Shown piece after piece: positions 1 to 6,338 of a DNA stretch of 6,338 bases. The first letter of the stretch is position 1, and each line of letters starts with the position of its first letter. Position numbers and translations under genes: made by a program. Under the pieces are notes generated by a model. It saw only the letters and a list, made by a program, of their open reading frames with translations. It searched no databases and was not told the origin of the DNA. The stretch lies in assembly GCA_002746275.1 (NCBI GenBank), contig NVWR01000003.1:207539-213876 (forward strand), read 5' to 3'. The stretch is from Rhodobiaceae bacterium. Its GTDB lineage: Bacteria; Pseudomonadota; Alphaproteobacteria; Parvibaculales; Parvibaculaceae.

Positions 1-453
1 ATTGCACAATCTGTTTTTGATGGCGGCGCACGCCGAGCCACAGTGCGGCAGAGAGAAGCCGCCACAGCCGAACAGGCCGCAATTTACGCTGGAACAATCT
101 TGAACGCGATCAAGGAAGTCGAAGACGCGCTTGTTGCAGAGCGCAAATCAGGCGAGCGGCTCGCGCAGCTGAATGTCACGTTAAGGGAAATTCGGTTAGC
201 CGAATCCAATTCCTTCGACAGATTTCGCCGCGGCATTGGATCATACGCAACCTTGCTGGAAACCCAGCGCAGATTGCGCATTGCTGAGCAAAATGTTCTG
301 CGACAACAACAAGACAAATGGAATACGCGCCTCGACCTGCTGCTCGCCCTTGGGGGCGACTGGGTCGGCACAGAAAATTACAGACCACCTACAGTCTTTG
401 TGGAAACACAGGCGTCTGTAGCCGCAAGAGCTGAGGGAAAACCTAATCCATGA
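1..453 (+). CDS. TolC/NodT-type outer-membrane efflux factor, C-terminal part (5' end outside window)
   Basis: This is the last 150 codons of an outer-membrane channel protein of the OEP/TolC family, which forms the trimeric exit duct of tripartite efflux pumps. The frame is open from base 1. It begins with a VFDGGARR segment, matching the 'FDGGrRra' turn that starts the second helical repeat in NodT-type factors. An alpha-helical coiled-coil region follows, with the family features IKEVEDAL (about residues 37-44 of the fragment), a 'FRRGIGSYATLLETQRRL' segment corresponding to the usual 'RYxxGxxxxLxVLxAQRxL', and LLLALGGDW near the end, corresponding to the typical 'ALGGGW' close. A short polar tail follows. 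The signal peptide, any lipobox and the first repeat lie upstream and cannot be judged. It overlaps the adaptor gene by 4 bases (ATGA), which indicates one operon and translational coupling. The family assignment is firm; the substrate is unknown. Confidence 0.9.
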   Translation: MAQSVFDGGARRATVRQREAATAEQAAIYAGTILNAIKEVEDALVAERKSGERLAQLNVTLREIRLAESNSFDRFRRGIGSYATLLETQRRLRIAEQNVLRQQQDKWNTRLDLLLALGGDWVGTENYRPPTVFVETQASVAARAEGKPNP

Positions 454-1697
454 GACGCTTATTTGGCATGTCAGAGGACCGCTTCACCTCCAGTCCGCAG
501 GACGATGACAGGAGAGACGAAAACACAGGACGGCTGCAGCTCTTCCTTGTTGTCGCTTTCATCGTGGGCGCCATCGCCATATCCAGCCTGCTCTCGTCGA
601 CAAACCGCACTCCACGCATGCTCAACGAAGAAGAATTCGCGCCTCTCGTCGATACAATCCTCGTGCAACCGGAGCGTCGCCGCATCGAGATTGTCGGCAG
701 TGGCGCCGTGCGCAGTCGGGTGAGCGTCCAACTTGTACCGCAAGTTGAAGGGCGGGTAACCTGGCTTACCCCTTCGCTAAAGGCGGGCGGCTCTTTCACG
801 AAAGACGAAACCCTGTTCCGCATCGAGGCGGCGGACTACGAGCTTGAGGTCGAACGCCTGCGCGCCGAAGTCGCCAGCGCCCAGACCAATTTACAACTCG
901 AGCAGGCCGAGGGCAAAGCGGCCACCCGCGAATGGGAAGAAATTGACCCCAACGCGCCAGTGCCGGGCTTGGTCGCGCGCCGCCCTCAAATACGAGACAG
1001 GCAGGCGGCTCTCTCCGCCGCACGAGCCAGACTGGCAACCGCACAGCTTGACTTGGACCGCACCGCCTTCTCCCTTCCTTTTGACGGTCGCGTCGTGACA
1101 AGCAATATCGATCTCGGCCAATTTGTAGCGGCCCGGCAATCCTACGGCACCGCCTATCCCCTAGATGGGCTGGAAGTGCCGGTTCCTCTCGCCGACCGGG
1201 ATTTAAAATGGTTGCAGCCATTTGAGAGCGTTCAGGCCATCGTCCGAACATCCTACCTAGGCATTGAGCAGGAGTTTACAGCAACCGCATCACGCATCGC
1301 TGCGGAACTGGATGAGCAAACCCGTTTCGCCACGGTCATTGTCTCCTTGCATTCCACAGGGGACCGCAGCCAGTCATCGACAGCTACAGAGGCATCCACA
1401 ATTCTCGTCCCTGGCGTTTTCGTTTCCGTGACCTTTATCGGCGCAGAGCTGGAAAACGTCTTTGCCGTCCCGACGGCCGCCGTTCAGGAGAGTGGGAAAA
1501 TCTGGATCATTGCCGACGGTCGTCTGAAGTCTGTTGCACCAGAAGTCGTTCAAGCCGGACCATCAACGACACTATTACGCGGGCTGCATGCGAACGATGA
1601 AATCCTCACCAGCAATCTTTCAGGCGCGGTCGAAGGCATGACAGTGCGAACGAACAGTGACCAGCCACCCGCCGCCGTACAGACAAGTCAGCAATAG
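450..1697 (+). CDS. RND efflux periplasmic adaptor subunit (HlyD/AcrA family membrane fusion protein)
   Basis: A 415-residue membrane fusion protein that would bridge the permease and the outer-membrane channel in the periplasm. Residues 1-29 are polar and probably cytoplasmic; residues about 30-48 (LFLVVAFIVGAIAISSLL) form one membrane anchor. There is no cysteine in the protein, so it is not a lipoprotein. The first half of the lipoyl domain is around 96-128 (VPQVEGRV...LFRIEAADY). A helical hairpin spans about 130-203, with the turn near EIDPNAPVPGLVARRPQ (164-180). The second lipoyl half is about 205-230 (TAFSLPFDGRV...GQFVAARQ). A beta-barrel (about 235-332) and a membrane-proximal domain (about 335-400, from VFAVPTAAVQ) follow. 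The ATG at 450 is chosen because it overlaps the upstream stop and has GAGGG at 433-437, though 12 bases away. Met7 (468) is possible but would lose only a few residues and has no clear ribosome binding site. Substrate unknown. Confidence 0.92.
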   Translation: MRRLFGMSEDRFTSSPQDDDRRDENTGRLQLFLVVAFIVGAIAISSLLSSTNRTPRMLNEEEFAPLVDTILVQPERRRIEIVGSGAVRSRVSVQLVPQVEGRVTWLTPSLKAGGSFTKDETLFRIEAADYELEVERLRAEVASAQTNLQLEQAEGKAATREWEEIDPNAPVPGLVARRPQIRDRQAALSAARARLATAQLDLDRTAFSLPFDGRVVTSNIDLGQFVAARQSYGTAYPLDGLEVPVPLADRDLKWLQPFESVQAIVRTSYLGIEQEFTATASRIAAELDEQTRFATVIVSLHSTGDRSQSSTATEASTILVPGVFVSVTFIGAELENVFAVPTAAVQESGKIWIIADGRLKSVAPEVVQAGPSTTLLRGLHANDEILTSNLSGAVEGMTVRTNSDQPPAAVQTSQQ

Positions 1698-1699
1698 GA
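1696..1699 (+). promoter_or_regulatory. Ribosome binding site of the permease gene, overlapping the adaptor stop codon
   Basis: AGGA lies 9 bases before the ATG at 1709 and shares two bases with the adaptor's TAG stop (1695-1697). This supports 1709 as the true start and suggests that ribosomes ending the adaptor re-initiate on the permease, keeping the two in proportion. Confidence 0.6.
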
Positions 1700-1708
1700 A
1701 TATCGCGG

Positions 1709-4700
1709 ATGTCGAGTAATACGTCTGAGCCATTCGAGGAACACCCCGAGCCACAGCGCCGGGGGATCATCGCTTGGTTCATAAGCAACAACGTCGCCGC
1801 AAACCTGCTCATGCTGTTCTTTTTGGGCTCAGGTCTATTTGCGGTCTCCAATATGCGGTCAGAGGTGTTCCCTCAGGTTGATTTGCGCACCATCTCTGTG
1901 ACCGTCGCCTACCCTGGTGCCACCCCTTACGAGGTGGAAGACGGGATTACGCGCCGGGTCGAAGAAGCCATCAGCGGCATCGAAGGCATCGACAGGGTAC
2001 GATCAACAGCGGCGGAGGGCATCGGCAGCATCGTTGCCGAGCTTGAGGATTTTGCAGACGAAAATCAGGTCCTCAACGACATCAAGGATGAAGTCGACCG
2101 CCTTGCCGACTTTCCCCCTGAGGATGCCGAAGAACCTTCAGTCACCAAATCCAGCCTCACCTCAGGCGTGGTCACCCTCGTGATCTATGGCGCTGGCTCC
2201 GAGATGGCAATTCGCCAGAATGCGGAACGCGTTCGTGACGATCTCCTGCAAATTCCTGGAATATCACTTGTGTCTCTGGCAGGCGTCCGCAGCTTGGAGA
2301 TCTCCGTGGAGGTAAGCGAAAACACGCTCAGACAATTCGGTCTGACCTTGCGCGAAGTGGCCAACGCCATCTCCACCTCTTCCCTTGATCTCCCCGCCGG
2401 GTCGATCAAAACCGAGGCAGGTGAAATCCTGCTGCGAACCTCTGCACGCCGCTTTACCGGTCGCGAATTTGAAGATGTGGTCATCCGCTCCAATATTGAC
2501 GGGTCCATTCTGCGCCTCTCCCAAATCGCAACCATTCGGGATGGGTTTGTGGAAAATGACCTTATCAATCTCTTCAATGGCGAGCCTGCCGCCAGGATCA
2601 ATGTCTCGCGCTCGGGCGATCAGGACGCGCTAGAAATTGAGGAGAAGGTCAACGACTACATTGAGACACTAACCCTCCCAAGCGGGCTCAAGCTCGACAT
2701 TGCCAACAGCCAGACGGAAATCCTGCGGGATCGCATCAGCCTTCTCCTTCGCAACGCCATTTTGGGCTTTGCCCTGGTCTTCCTATCTTTGGTCCTTTTT
2801 CTCGATCTGAAGCTGGCTTTCTGGACAAGCATGGGTATCCCCATATCGTTCCTGGGTGGTCTCATGATCGCGTCCATGTTTGGTGTGACCATTTCTATGG
2901 TCAGTCTCTTTGCCCTGATTGTCGTGCTGGGGATTGTTGTCGACGATGCCATCGTCGCAGGTGAAAACATCTTCGCGGCTCAAGAAGCCGGAGAAACAGG
3001 AAGTCAGGCGGCCTTATCCGGTGTACGGGGTATTGCGGCCCCCGTCGCCGTCGGTGTCCTGACAACGGTCGCCGCATTTGCGCCTCTTCTCTTCTCAACC
3101 GGTACCCTCGGTCAGATTATGAAGCCGGTCCCGATTATCGTGATCGGCGTCCTACTTGTTTCTCTGTTCGAAGCCTTTTTCATCCTGCCCTCTCATCTCT
3201 CCTACTCAAACAGATGGAGCCGCGGCATCCTCGCCCGTTTGCAAGCGCGCGCCAGCGCAGGCCTGCTTGCTGTCACACGTTCCATCGTCACGCCTCTGGT
3301 CACTTTGTGCGTACGGTTTAAATACGCAACGCTTGCCGCCAGTTTCGGTCTCATCATCATCACGGTCGGTATGGTTCAGGGGGGATACGTCCGCTTTATA
3401 TTCTTTCCTCAAGTTGAAGGTGACAGGTTGAGGGCAAAGCTCACTATGCCCGAAGGCACACCTTTTATTGTCACCCAAGAAGCTGCCCAAAGGATCGTCG
3501 ATGCGTTGGAAAAATTGCGCGCCGACATCGACGCCTTAACACCCCCCGAAGCTGAAAGCATATTCACAACAACCTCCGTCATCGTCGGCCAGAGTTCTAG
3601 TTTTGGCGGCGGCCCCAGAGGAGGCAGCAGCGCCAGCGGCGCCCACCTGGCAACCATCACTGCCGAAATCATCTCTGGGGATGCACGCGTTAAGTCCGCT
3701 CGCGAACTTGAACAGCTTTGGCGTGCAGAGATCGGAGAAATCCCCGGTGCCGACTACCTTGAGATCGAAAGCGCGCTCTTTGCGGGCGGCGCAGATATTG
3801 ACATCCAACTCAGCCATGCAGATGAGAACATCGTTCTGGCAGCAACAGACCGTTTGAAGGCCGAGCTGGCAAACATTGCCGGTGTTGCAGAAATCAAAGA
3901 CAGTCTCGACATTGGAAAACGCCAGCTCGACTTCGAGTTGACCCCTGCGGGCTTTGCCGCCGGTCTGACCAACCGGGATCTCGCGCGCCAGATACGCCAG
4001 TCTTTCTTTGGCGAAGAGGTGGAGCGTCTGCAACGCGGCCGCGACGAGATAAAGGTGCTGGTAAAGTACCCCTTGTCGGAACGCCGTTCTCTGTCCCAAG
4101 TCTATGACATGCGCATCAGACTAGCGGATGGCTCAGAGGCCCCCTTGCTGACCGTGGCCACCATTACCGAAACTCGCGGTTATTCCACCATCCAGCGTGT
4201 GGATGGCCATCGCATAGCGTCTGTCACTGCAGAAGTCGATGAAAGCCTGACCACCCCCAATGACGTCAACGCGTTGATCGAAAGTGACATCCTGCCACGC
4301 CTGCTGCGCGATATTCCGGGCCTGTCTTATTCCAAGGAAGGGGACTCAAGAAGCCAGTTCGAGGACCTCGCAACCCTCGGCCGCAACCTCTTGGTCGCAC
4401 TCTTCGTCATTTTCGTGATGCTCGCCACCCAGCTCAAAAGCTACATCCAGCCCATCATCATCTTGATGGCCGTGCCCTTTGGATTTGTCGGCGCGATTTT
4501 TGGCCACCTGTTGATGGGCCACGGCCTGTCCTTCATCTCCATTTTTGGGATGGTGGCCCTGTCAGGTGTCGTGGTGAACGACTCCATCGTCCTGGTGGAT
4601 TATTACAACACGCTCGTCGAAAGAGGTGTCGAAAAATCCCAGGCCATTATTGATGCCGCGACCCGGCGGTTCCGCCCGATCCTTCTCACCACCATGACAA

Positions 4701-4861
4701 CAGCCCTTGGCCTCTTGCCCATGTTGCTGGAAACCAGTAGGCAAGCGCAGTTCCTGATCCCCATGGCCATCAGCCTCGCCTTTGGCATCGTCATCGCCAG
4801 CGCGATGATCATGGTCCTGGTTCCGGCCATGACCATGATCGTTGAAGACTGGCGCAGCTAG
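1709..4861 (+). CDS. RND efflux transporter inner-membrane permease (AcrB/HAE-like superfamily)
   Basis: A complete 1050-residue RND permease, the usual length for the AcrB/MexB superfamily; it would act as a trimer that exports substrate using the proton gradient. The layout is two repeats: TM1 at about 20-43, a periplasmic porter/docking region to about 340, TM2-TM6 at about 345-495, TM7 at about 540-558, a second periplasmic region to about 885, then TM8-TM12 at about 890-1042. Near the N-terminus the FPQVDLRTISVTVAYPGATP stretch is typical of the family. TM4 carries the proton-relay aspartate pair D412-D413 in GIVVDDAIVAGEN. TM10 reads SGVVVNDSIVLVDYYN, so the position of AcrB Lys940 is V956, and D958 is acidic. 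A Gly/Ser-rich loop sits at about 627-645 in the second porter region. The sequence resembles the broad, largely uncharacterised proteobacterial 'AcrB/AcrD/AcrF-like' group more than AcrB itself or the CusA metal pumps. Last gene of the operon; substrate not predictable. Confidence 0.95.
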   Translation: MSSNTSEPFEEHPEPQRRGIIAWFISNNVAANLLMLFFLGSGLFAVSNMRSEVFPQVDLRTISVTVAYPGATPYEVEDGITRRVEEAISGIEGIDRVRSTAAEGIGSIVAELEDFADENQVLNDIKDEVDRLADFPPEDAEEPSVTKSSLTSGVVTLVIYGAGSEMAIRQNAERVRDDLLQIPGISLVSLAGVRSLEISVEVSENTLRQFGLTLREVANAISTSSLDLPAGSIKTEAGEILLRTSARRFTGREFEDVVIRSNIDGSILRLSQIATIRDGFVENDLINLFNGEPAARINVSRSGDQDALEIEEKVNDYIETLTLPSGLKLDIANSQTEILRDRISLLLRNAILGFALVFLSLVLFLDLKLAFWTSMGIPISFLGGLMIASMFGVTISMVSLFALIVVLGIVVDDAIVAGENIFAAQEAGETGSQAALSGVRGIAAPVAVGVLTTVAAFAPLLFSTGTLGQIMKPVPIIVIGVLLVSLFEAFFILPSHLSYSNRWSRGILARLQARASAGLLAVTRSIVTPLVTLCVRFKYATLAASFGLIIITVGMVQGGYVRFIFFPQVEGDRLRAKLTMPEGTPFIVTQEAAQRIVDALEKLRADIDALTPPEAESIFTTTSVIVGQSSSFGGGPRGGSSASGAHLATITAEIISGDARVKSARELEQLWRAEIGEIPGADYLEIESALFAGGADIDIQLSHADENIVLAATDRLKAELANIAGVAEIKDSLDIGKRQLDFELTPAGFAAGLTNRDLARQIRQSFFGEEVERLQRGRDEIKVLVKYPLSERRSLSQVYDMRIRLADGSEAPLLTVATITETRGYSTIQRVDGHRIASVTAEVDESLTTPNDVNALIESDILPRLLRDIPGLSYSKEGDSRSQFEDLATLGRNLLVALFVIFVMLATQLKSYIQPIIILMAVPFGFVGAIFGHLLMGHGLSFISIFGMVALSGVVVNDSIVLVDYYNTLVERGVEKSQAIIDAATRRFRPILLTTMTTALGLLPMLLETSRQAQFLIPMAISLAFGIVIASAMIMVLVPAMTMIVEDWRS

Positions 4862-4900
4862 GCAGCCGCCCGCAACAGAGCGACAATGATCGCACCGAGT
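4862..4900. other. Short convergent intergenic gap
   Basis: Thirty-nine bases separate the stop of the efflux permease from the stop of the minus-strand sugar dehydrogenase. I see no stable hairpin followed by a T-tract on either strand, so no intrinsic terminator is called. Transcripts from both sides probably run into each other's 3' ends or end by a Rho-dependent route (inference). Confidence 0.6.
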
Positions 4901-6031
4901 CTAATTGGGGGTTACGCGGATCACGGCTCCGCTGTCGCCATCGGTCAGAATGTAGAGAGACCCATCAGGCGCCATTTGTATGCCACGGATACGTTCACCG
5001 ATTTCGGCGAACAATATTTCTTCTCCGACAGCCGCACCGTCTTCCATGTCCACACGGCGCACATCACCCGGCACAAGCCCCGCGACCAGGAAGTCCCCCT
5101 GCCACGCCGCAAAAAGATCACCGGTGTAGAGCTCAAGGTTTGCGGGAGCGATGGAAGGCACCCAGTATTTCAGCGGCTGCTCCATCCCATCCATTTGCGT
5201 GAACGGGGTAATCCGAGCACCGGAATAATCAATCCCGTAGGTGATGACAGGCCAACCGTAATTGTTTCCTGCTTCAATGAGGTTGATCTCATCCCCGCCT
5301 TGCGGCCCGTGCTCACTCATATAGACAGCGCCCGCATCCGTCACGAGCAAGCCTTGAGGACTGCGATGGCCGTAGGAGTAAATTTCCGGGCGCATGCCAT
5401 CCTTACCAACAAAGGGATTGTCTGAGGGCACGCTGCCATCATCGTTCAGACGAACAATCACCCCGAGCGTATTGGAAAGGTTCTGTGCTTCTTCCCGGTA
5501 GTTAAACCCATCACCAGTGGTGATGAACAATTTTCCATCCGGGCCAAACGCAATGCGCCCGCCATAATGAACGGGTGTGTCTTTGGTGGGGGAGACATCA
5601 AAAATGACTTCCAGGTCGCTGAGCGCCTGCCCATCAAATTTGGCACGCACCACCCGTGTCGCGTTGGCGCTCTTGTCGCCGTGCGCATAGGAGAGATACA
5701 GCAACTGGTTCGTCGCAAAGTCTGGATGGGGGACCACATCAAACAAACCGCCCTGGCTGGCACGGTACACATCCGGCACACCGGTGATCGCAGTAGGATC
5801 AAGAACCCCATCGCGAATGATACGAAGCCGACCATCAAGTTCCGTCAGCAACACAGTGCCATCCGGCAAAAATGCCAAATCCCACGGAAACCCGAGATCT
5901 TCAGCAATTGTCTCCAACTGATAGCCAATGGACGGATCAGCCTTGGCAGGCATCCCCACCATCAGTGCCGCACCCAGAATAACGGCGAGGCCCACAGGTT
6001 TGCGGATAGACGATATGACGGGCAGTTTCAT
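4901..6031 (-). CDS. Secreted PQQ-dependent sugar dehydrogenase (soluble glucose/sorbosone dehydrogenase family)
   Basis: A 376-residue protein of the GSDH six-bladed propeller family, close in length to E. coli YliI (aldose sugar dehydrogenase, about 371 residues). Such enzymes oxidise aldoses in the periplasm with PQQ and calcium. The N-terminus is a Sec signal peptide: basic stretch to R10-K11, hydrophobic GLAVILGAALMVGM (14-27), likely cleavage after AKA (29-31). Family motifs in order: FPWDLAFLPDG (48-58), GGLFDVVPHPDF (94-105), HYGGRIAFGPDG (155-166), YSYGHRSPQG (218-227), EHGPQGGDEINLIEAGNNYGWP (starting at 240), and RIRGIQMAPDG (347-357). H155 and R223 match the catalytic His144 and Arg228 of Acinetobacter soluble glucose dehydrogenase; R347 and R349 match Arg406/Arg408. 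S224 and V320 fall where that enzyme has Asn229 and Lys377. The ATG at 6031 is chosen over 6085 because it has AAGGGA 7 bases upstream and starts directly with the signal peptide. The natural sugar is unknown. Confidence 0.9.
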   Translation of the reverse strand: MKLPVISSIRKPVGLAVILGAALMVGMPAKADPSIGYQLETIAEDLGFPWDLAFLPDGTVLLTELDGRLRIIRDGVLDPTAITGVPDVYRASQGGLFDVVPHPDFATNQLLYLSYAHGDKSANATRVVRAKFDGQALSDLEVIFDVSPTKDTPVHYGGRIAFGPDGKLFITTGDGFNYREEAQNLSNTLGVIVRLNDDGSVPSDNPFVGKDGMRPEIYSYGHRSPQGLLVTDAGAVYMSEHGPQGGDEINLIEAGNNYGWPVITYGIDYSGARITPFTQMDGMEQPLKYWVPSIAPANLELYTGDLFAAWQGDFLVAGLVPGDVRRVDMEDGAAVGEEILFAEIGERIRGIQMAPDGSLYILTDGDSGAVIRVTPN

Positions 6032-6038
6032 GGGAGCA

Positions 6039-6044
6039 TCCCTT
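6039..6044 (-). promoter_or_regulatory. Ribosome binding site of the sugar dehydrogenase, deciding its start
   Basis: On the minus strand AAGGGA precedes the ATG at 6031 by 7 bases. The in-frame ATG at 6085 has no comparable site and would put 18 charged, polar residues ahead of an otherwise standard signal peptide, so 6031 is preferred. Confidence 0.7.
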
Positions 6045-6067
6045 TTTTCTTGGACGACAGCTTGTGC

Positions 6068-6096
6068 TTTACGTTGTGGCAGCATGTGACCATACT
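6068..6096 (+). promoter_or_regulatory. Candidate sigma-70-type promoter for the rightward membrane protein gene
   Basis: TTTACG (6068-6073) and CATACT (6091-6096) each match four of six consensus bases and are 17 bases apart, the optimal spacing. A transcript would start near 6103, leaving a leader of about 20 bases before the start codon. This is found by eye only, and matches of this quality arise by chance, so it is tentative. Confidence 0.3.
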
Positions 6097-6111
6097 TCGG
6101 AAAATATCAAT

Positions 6112-6123
6112 AGGTGAAAGGGG
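6112..6123 (+). promoter_or_regulatory. Ribosome binding region with two alternatives for the membrane protein gene
   Basis: AGGTGA (6112-6117) is 8 bases before the ATG at 6126, while AGGGG (6119-6123) is 8 bases before the second in-frame ATG at 6132. Either start could be used; the proteins would differ by only two residues (Met-Ala). Confidence 0.55.
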
Positions 6124-6125
6124 AC

Positions 6126-6338
6126 ATGGCCATGCGCTTTGCTCGACCAGTGGGAAGTTTTATTATCATCTTGATTGTGTTGACCGTTCTCGGGTCAGCT
6201 GCTTCAACCCATTTTGTCCTGCAAGGGCTCACAGACCTTGGGGTCGACATCCCCTTGTCTGACCGTCTCTCTATGACCCTGCAAGATATCGTCGGCATTG
6301 CTCCTCTTTACGGAGCGATTTTTGGGCTTGGCCTCATC
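6126..6338 (+). CDS. Small membrane protein of unknown function, N-terminal part (3' end outside window)
   Basis: The reading frame from the ATG at 6126 is open for 71 codons to the window edge. I do not recognise the family. The N-terminus has a few basic residues (R4, R7) and then a hydrophobic segment at about residues 10-26 (GSFIIILIVLTVLGSAA). A polar, probably periplasmic stretch follows, with STHFVLQGLTDLGV and DIPLSDRLSMTLQD, and a second hydrophobic segment begins at about 57 (IVGIAPLYGAIFGLGLI) and continues past the edge. This pattern suggests an integral inner-membrane protein with at least two membrane segments; a signal-anchor is less likely given the second segment. Good ribosome binding sites and a candidate promoter precede it, and the codon choice resembles the neighbouring genes, which supports a real gene. 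It is divergent from the sugar dehydrogenase; a functional link with it is only a possibility. Confidence 0.65.
   Translation, partial: MAMRFARPVGSFIIILIVLTVLGSAASTHFVLQGLTDLGVDIPLSDRLSMTLQDIVGIAPLYGAIFGLGLI

Larger units (their letters stand above)
6032..6125. promoter_or_regulatory. Divergent promoter region between the sugar dehydrogenase and a membrane protein gene
   Basis: This 94-base stretch separates two genes transcribed away from each other, so it must hold both of their promoters unless transcription of one or both starts inside the other gene. It contains AT-rich patches (6101-6111, and a T-run at 6043-6048 that becomes an A-run just upstream of the dehydrogenase ribosome binding site). 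No convincing minus-strand -35/-10 pair and no clear operator palindrome were seen. Confidence 0.55.

Noticed and set aside
450..600. Adaptor considered as a lipoprotein, as AcrA/MexA are
   Set aside because: There is no cysteine in the protein; the N-terminal hydrophobic segment at residues 30-48 follows a 29-residue polar leader and fits an uncleaved membrane anchor.
3536..4099. 187-codon minus-strand open frame inside the permease gene
   Set aside because: It is fully antisense to a well-conserved region of the permease and has no recognisable domain or start signals.
1709..4861. Permease considered as a CusA/CzcA-type heavy-metal exporter
   Set aside because: No methionine relay or metal-binding motif was seen, and the TM4 motif GIVVDDAIVAGEN and TM10 motif fit the general HAE-like drug/unknown-substrate group better.
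4916..4932. Possible hairpin (GCGGA/TCCGC, 7-base loop) near the convergent gene ends, considered as a terminator
   Set aside because: The stem is only 5 bp, lies inside the dehydrogenase coding region, and has no T-tract on either side.
4886..5425. 179-codon + strand open frame just after the permease stop
   Set aside because: It is antisense to the conserved C-terminal half of the sugar dehydrogenase, including its GHRSPQG and EHGPQGGDE motifs; its translation shows no family features.
6032..6085. In-frame 18-residue extension of the sugar dehydrogenase starting at 6085
   Set aside because: There is no ribosome binding site before 6085, the extra residues are polar and would precede the signal peptide, and the ATG at 6031 has an excellent site 7 bases away.
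5567..6262. 231-codon open frame on the + strand, antisense to the first part of the sugar dehydrogenase and running past its start
   Set aside because: It lies opposite a gene with clear family motifs, has no ribosome binding site of note, and its translation is rich in His, Arg and Cys without domain character, as expected of an antisense shadow.

Overview
This 6.3 kb window looks like ordinary chromosomal DNA from a Gram-negative proteobacterium. An alphaproteobacterium, perhaps marine, is my best guess from the moderately high GC, the codon choice and the style of the proteins, but no marker gene confirms it. There is no RNA gene, mobile element, CRISPR array or long repeat that I can support, and no stretch over 300 bases lacks a gene.

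The first three quarters (1-4861, + strand) hold a tripartite RND efflux operon in the order outer-membrane factor, periplasmic adaptor, inner-membrane permease. The outer-membrane factor is a TolC/NodT-type protein of which only the last 150 residues are in the window. The adaptor is a 415-residue HlyD/AcrA-type protein held by an N-terminal membrane anchor. The permease has 1050 residues and 12 predicted membrane segments. The first two genes overlap by 4 bases (ATGA), and the permease starts 11 bases after the adaptor stop with a ribosome binding site that runs over that stop codon, so the three are almost certainly cotranscribed and translationally coupled. Together they would form one envelope-spanning, proton-driven pump. 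The substrate cannot be read from the sequence. The operon promoter and any regulator lie upstream of the window.

The permease converges, with only 39 bases between stop codons, on a minus-strand gene for a secreted PQQ-dependent sugar dehydrogenase of the soluble glucose/sorbosone dehydrogenase type (4901-6031). A 94-base divergent promoter region separates that gene from the start of a + strand gene for a small, unrecognised membrane protein that runs off the right edge.

I found no convincing undescribed system. The points most worth a second look are residue-level: the permease lacks the lysine that AcrB-type pumps use in TM10 and has an acidic residue nearby; its second periplasmic half carries a Gly/Ser-rich loop; the dehydrogenase differs from the reference enzyme at two positions that normally touch PQQ; and the divergent membrane protein is uncharacterised.
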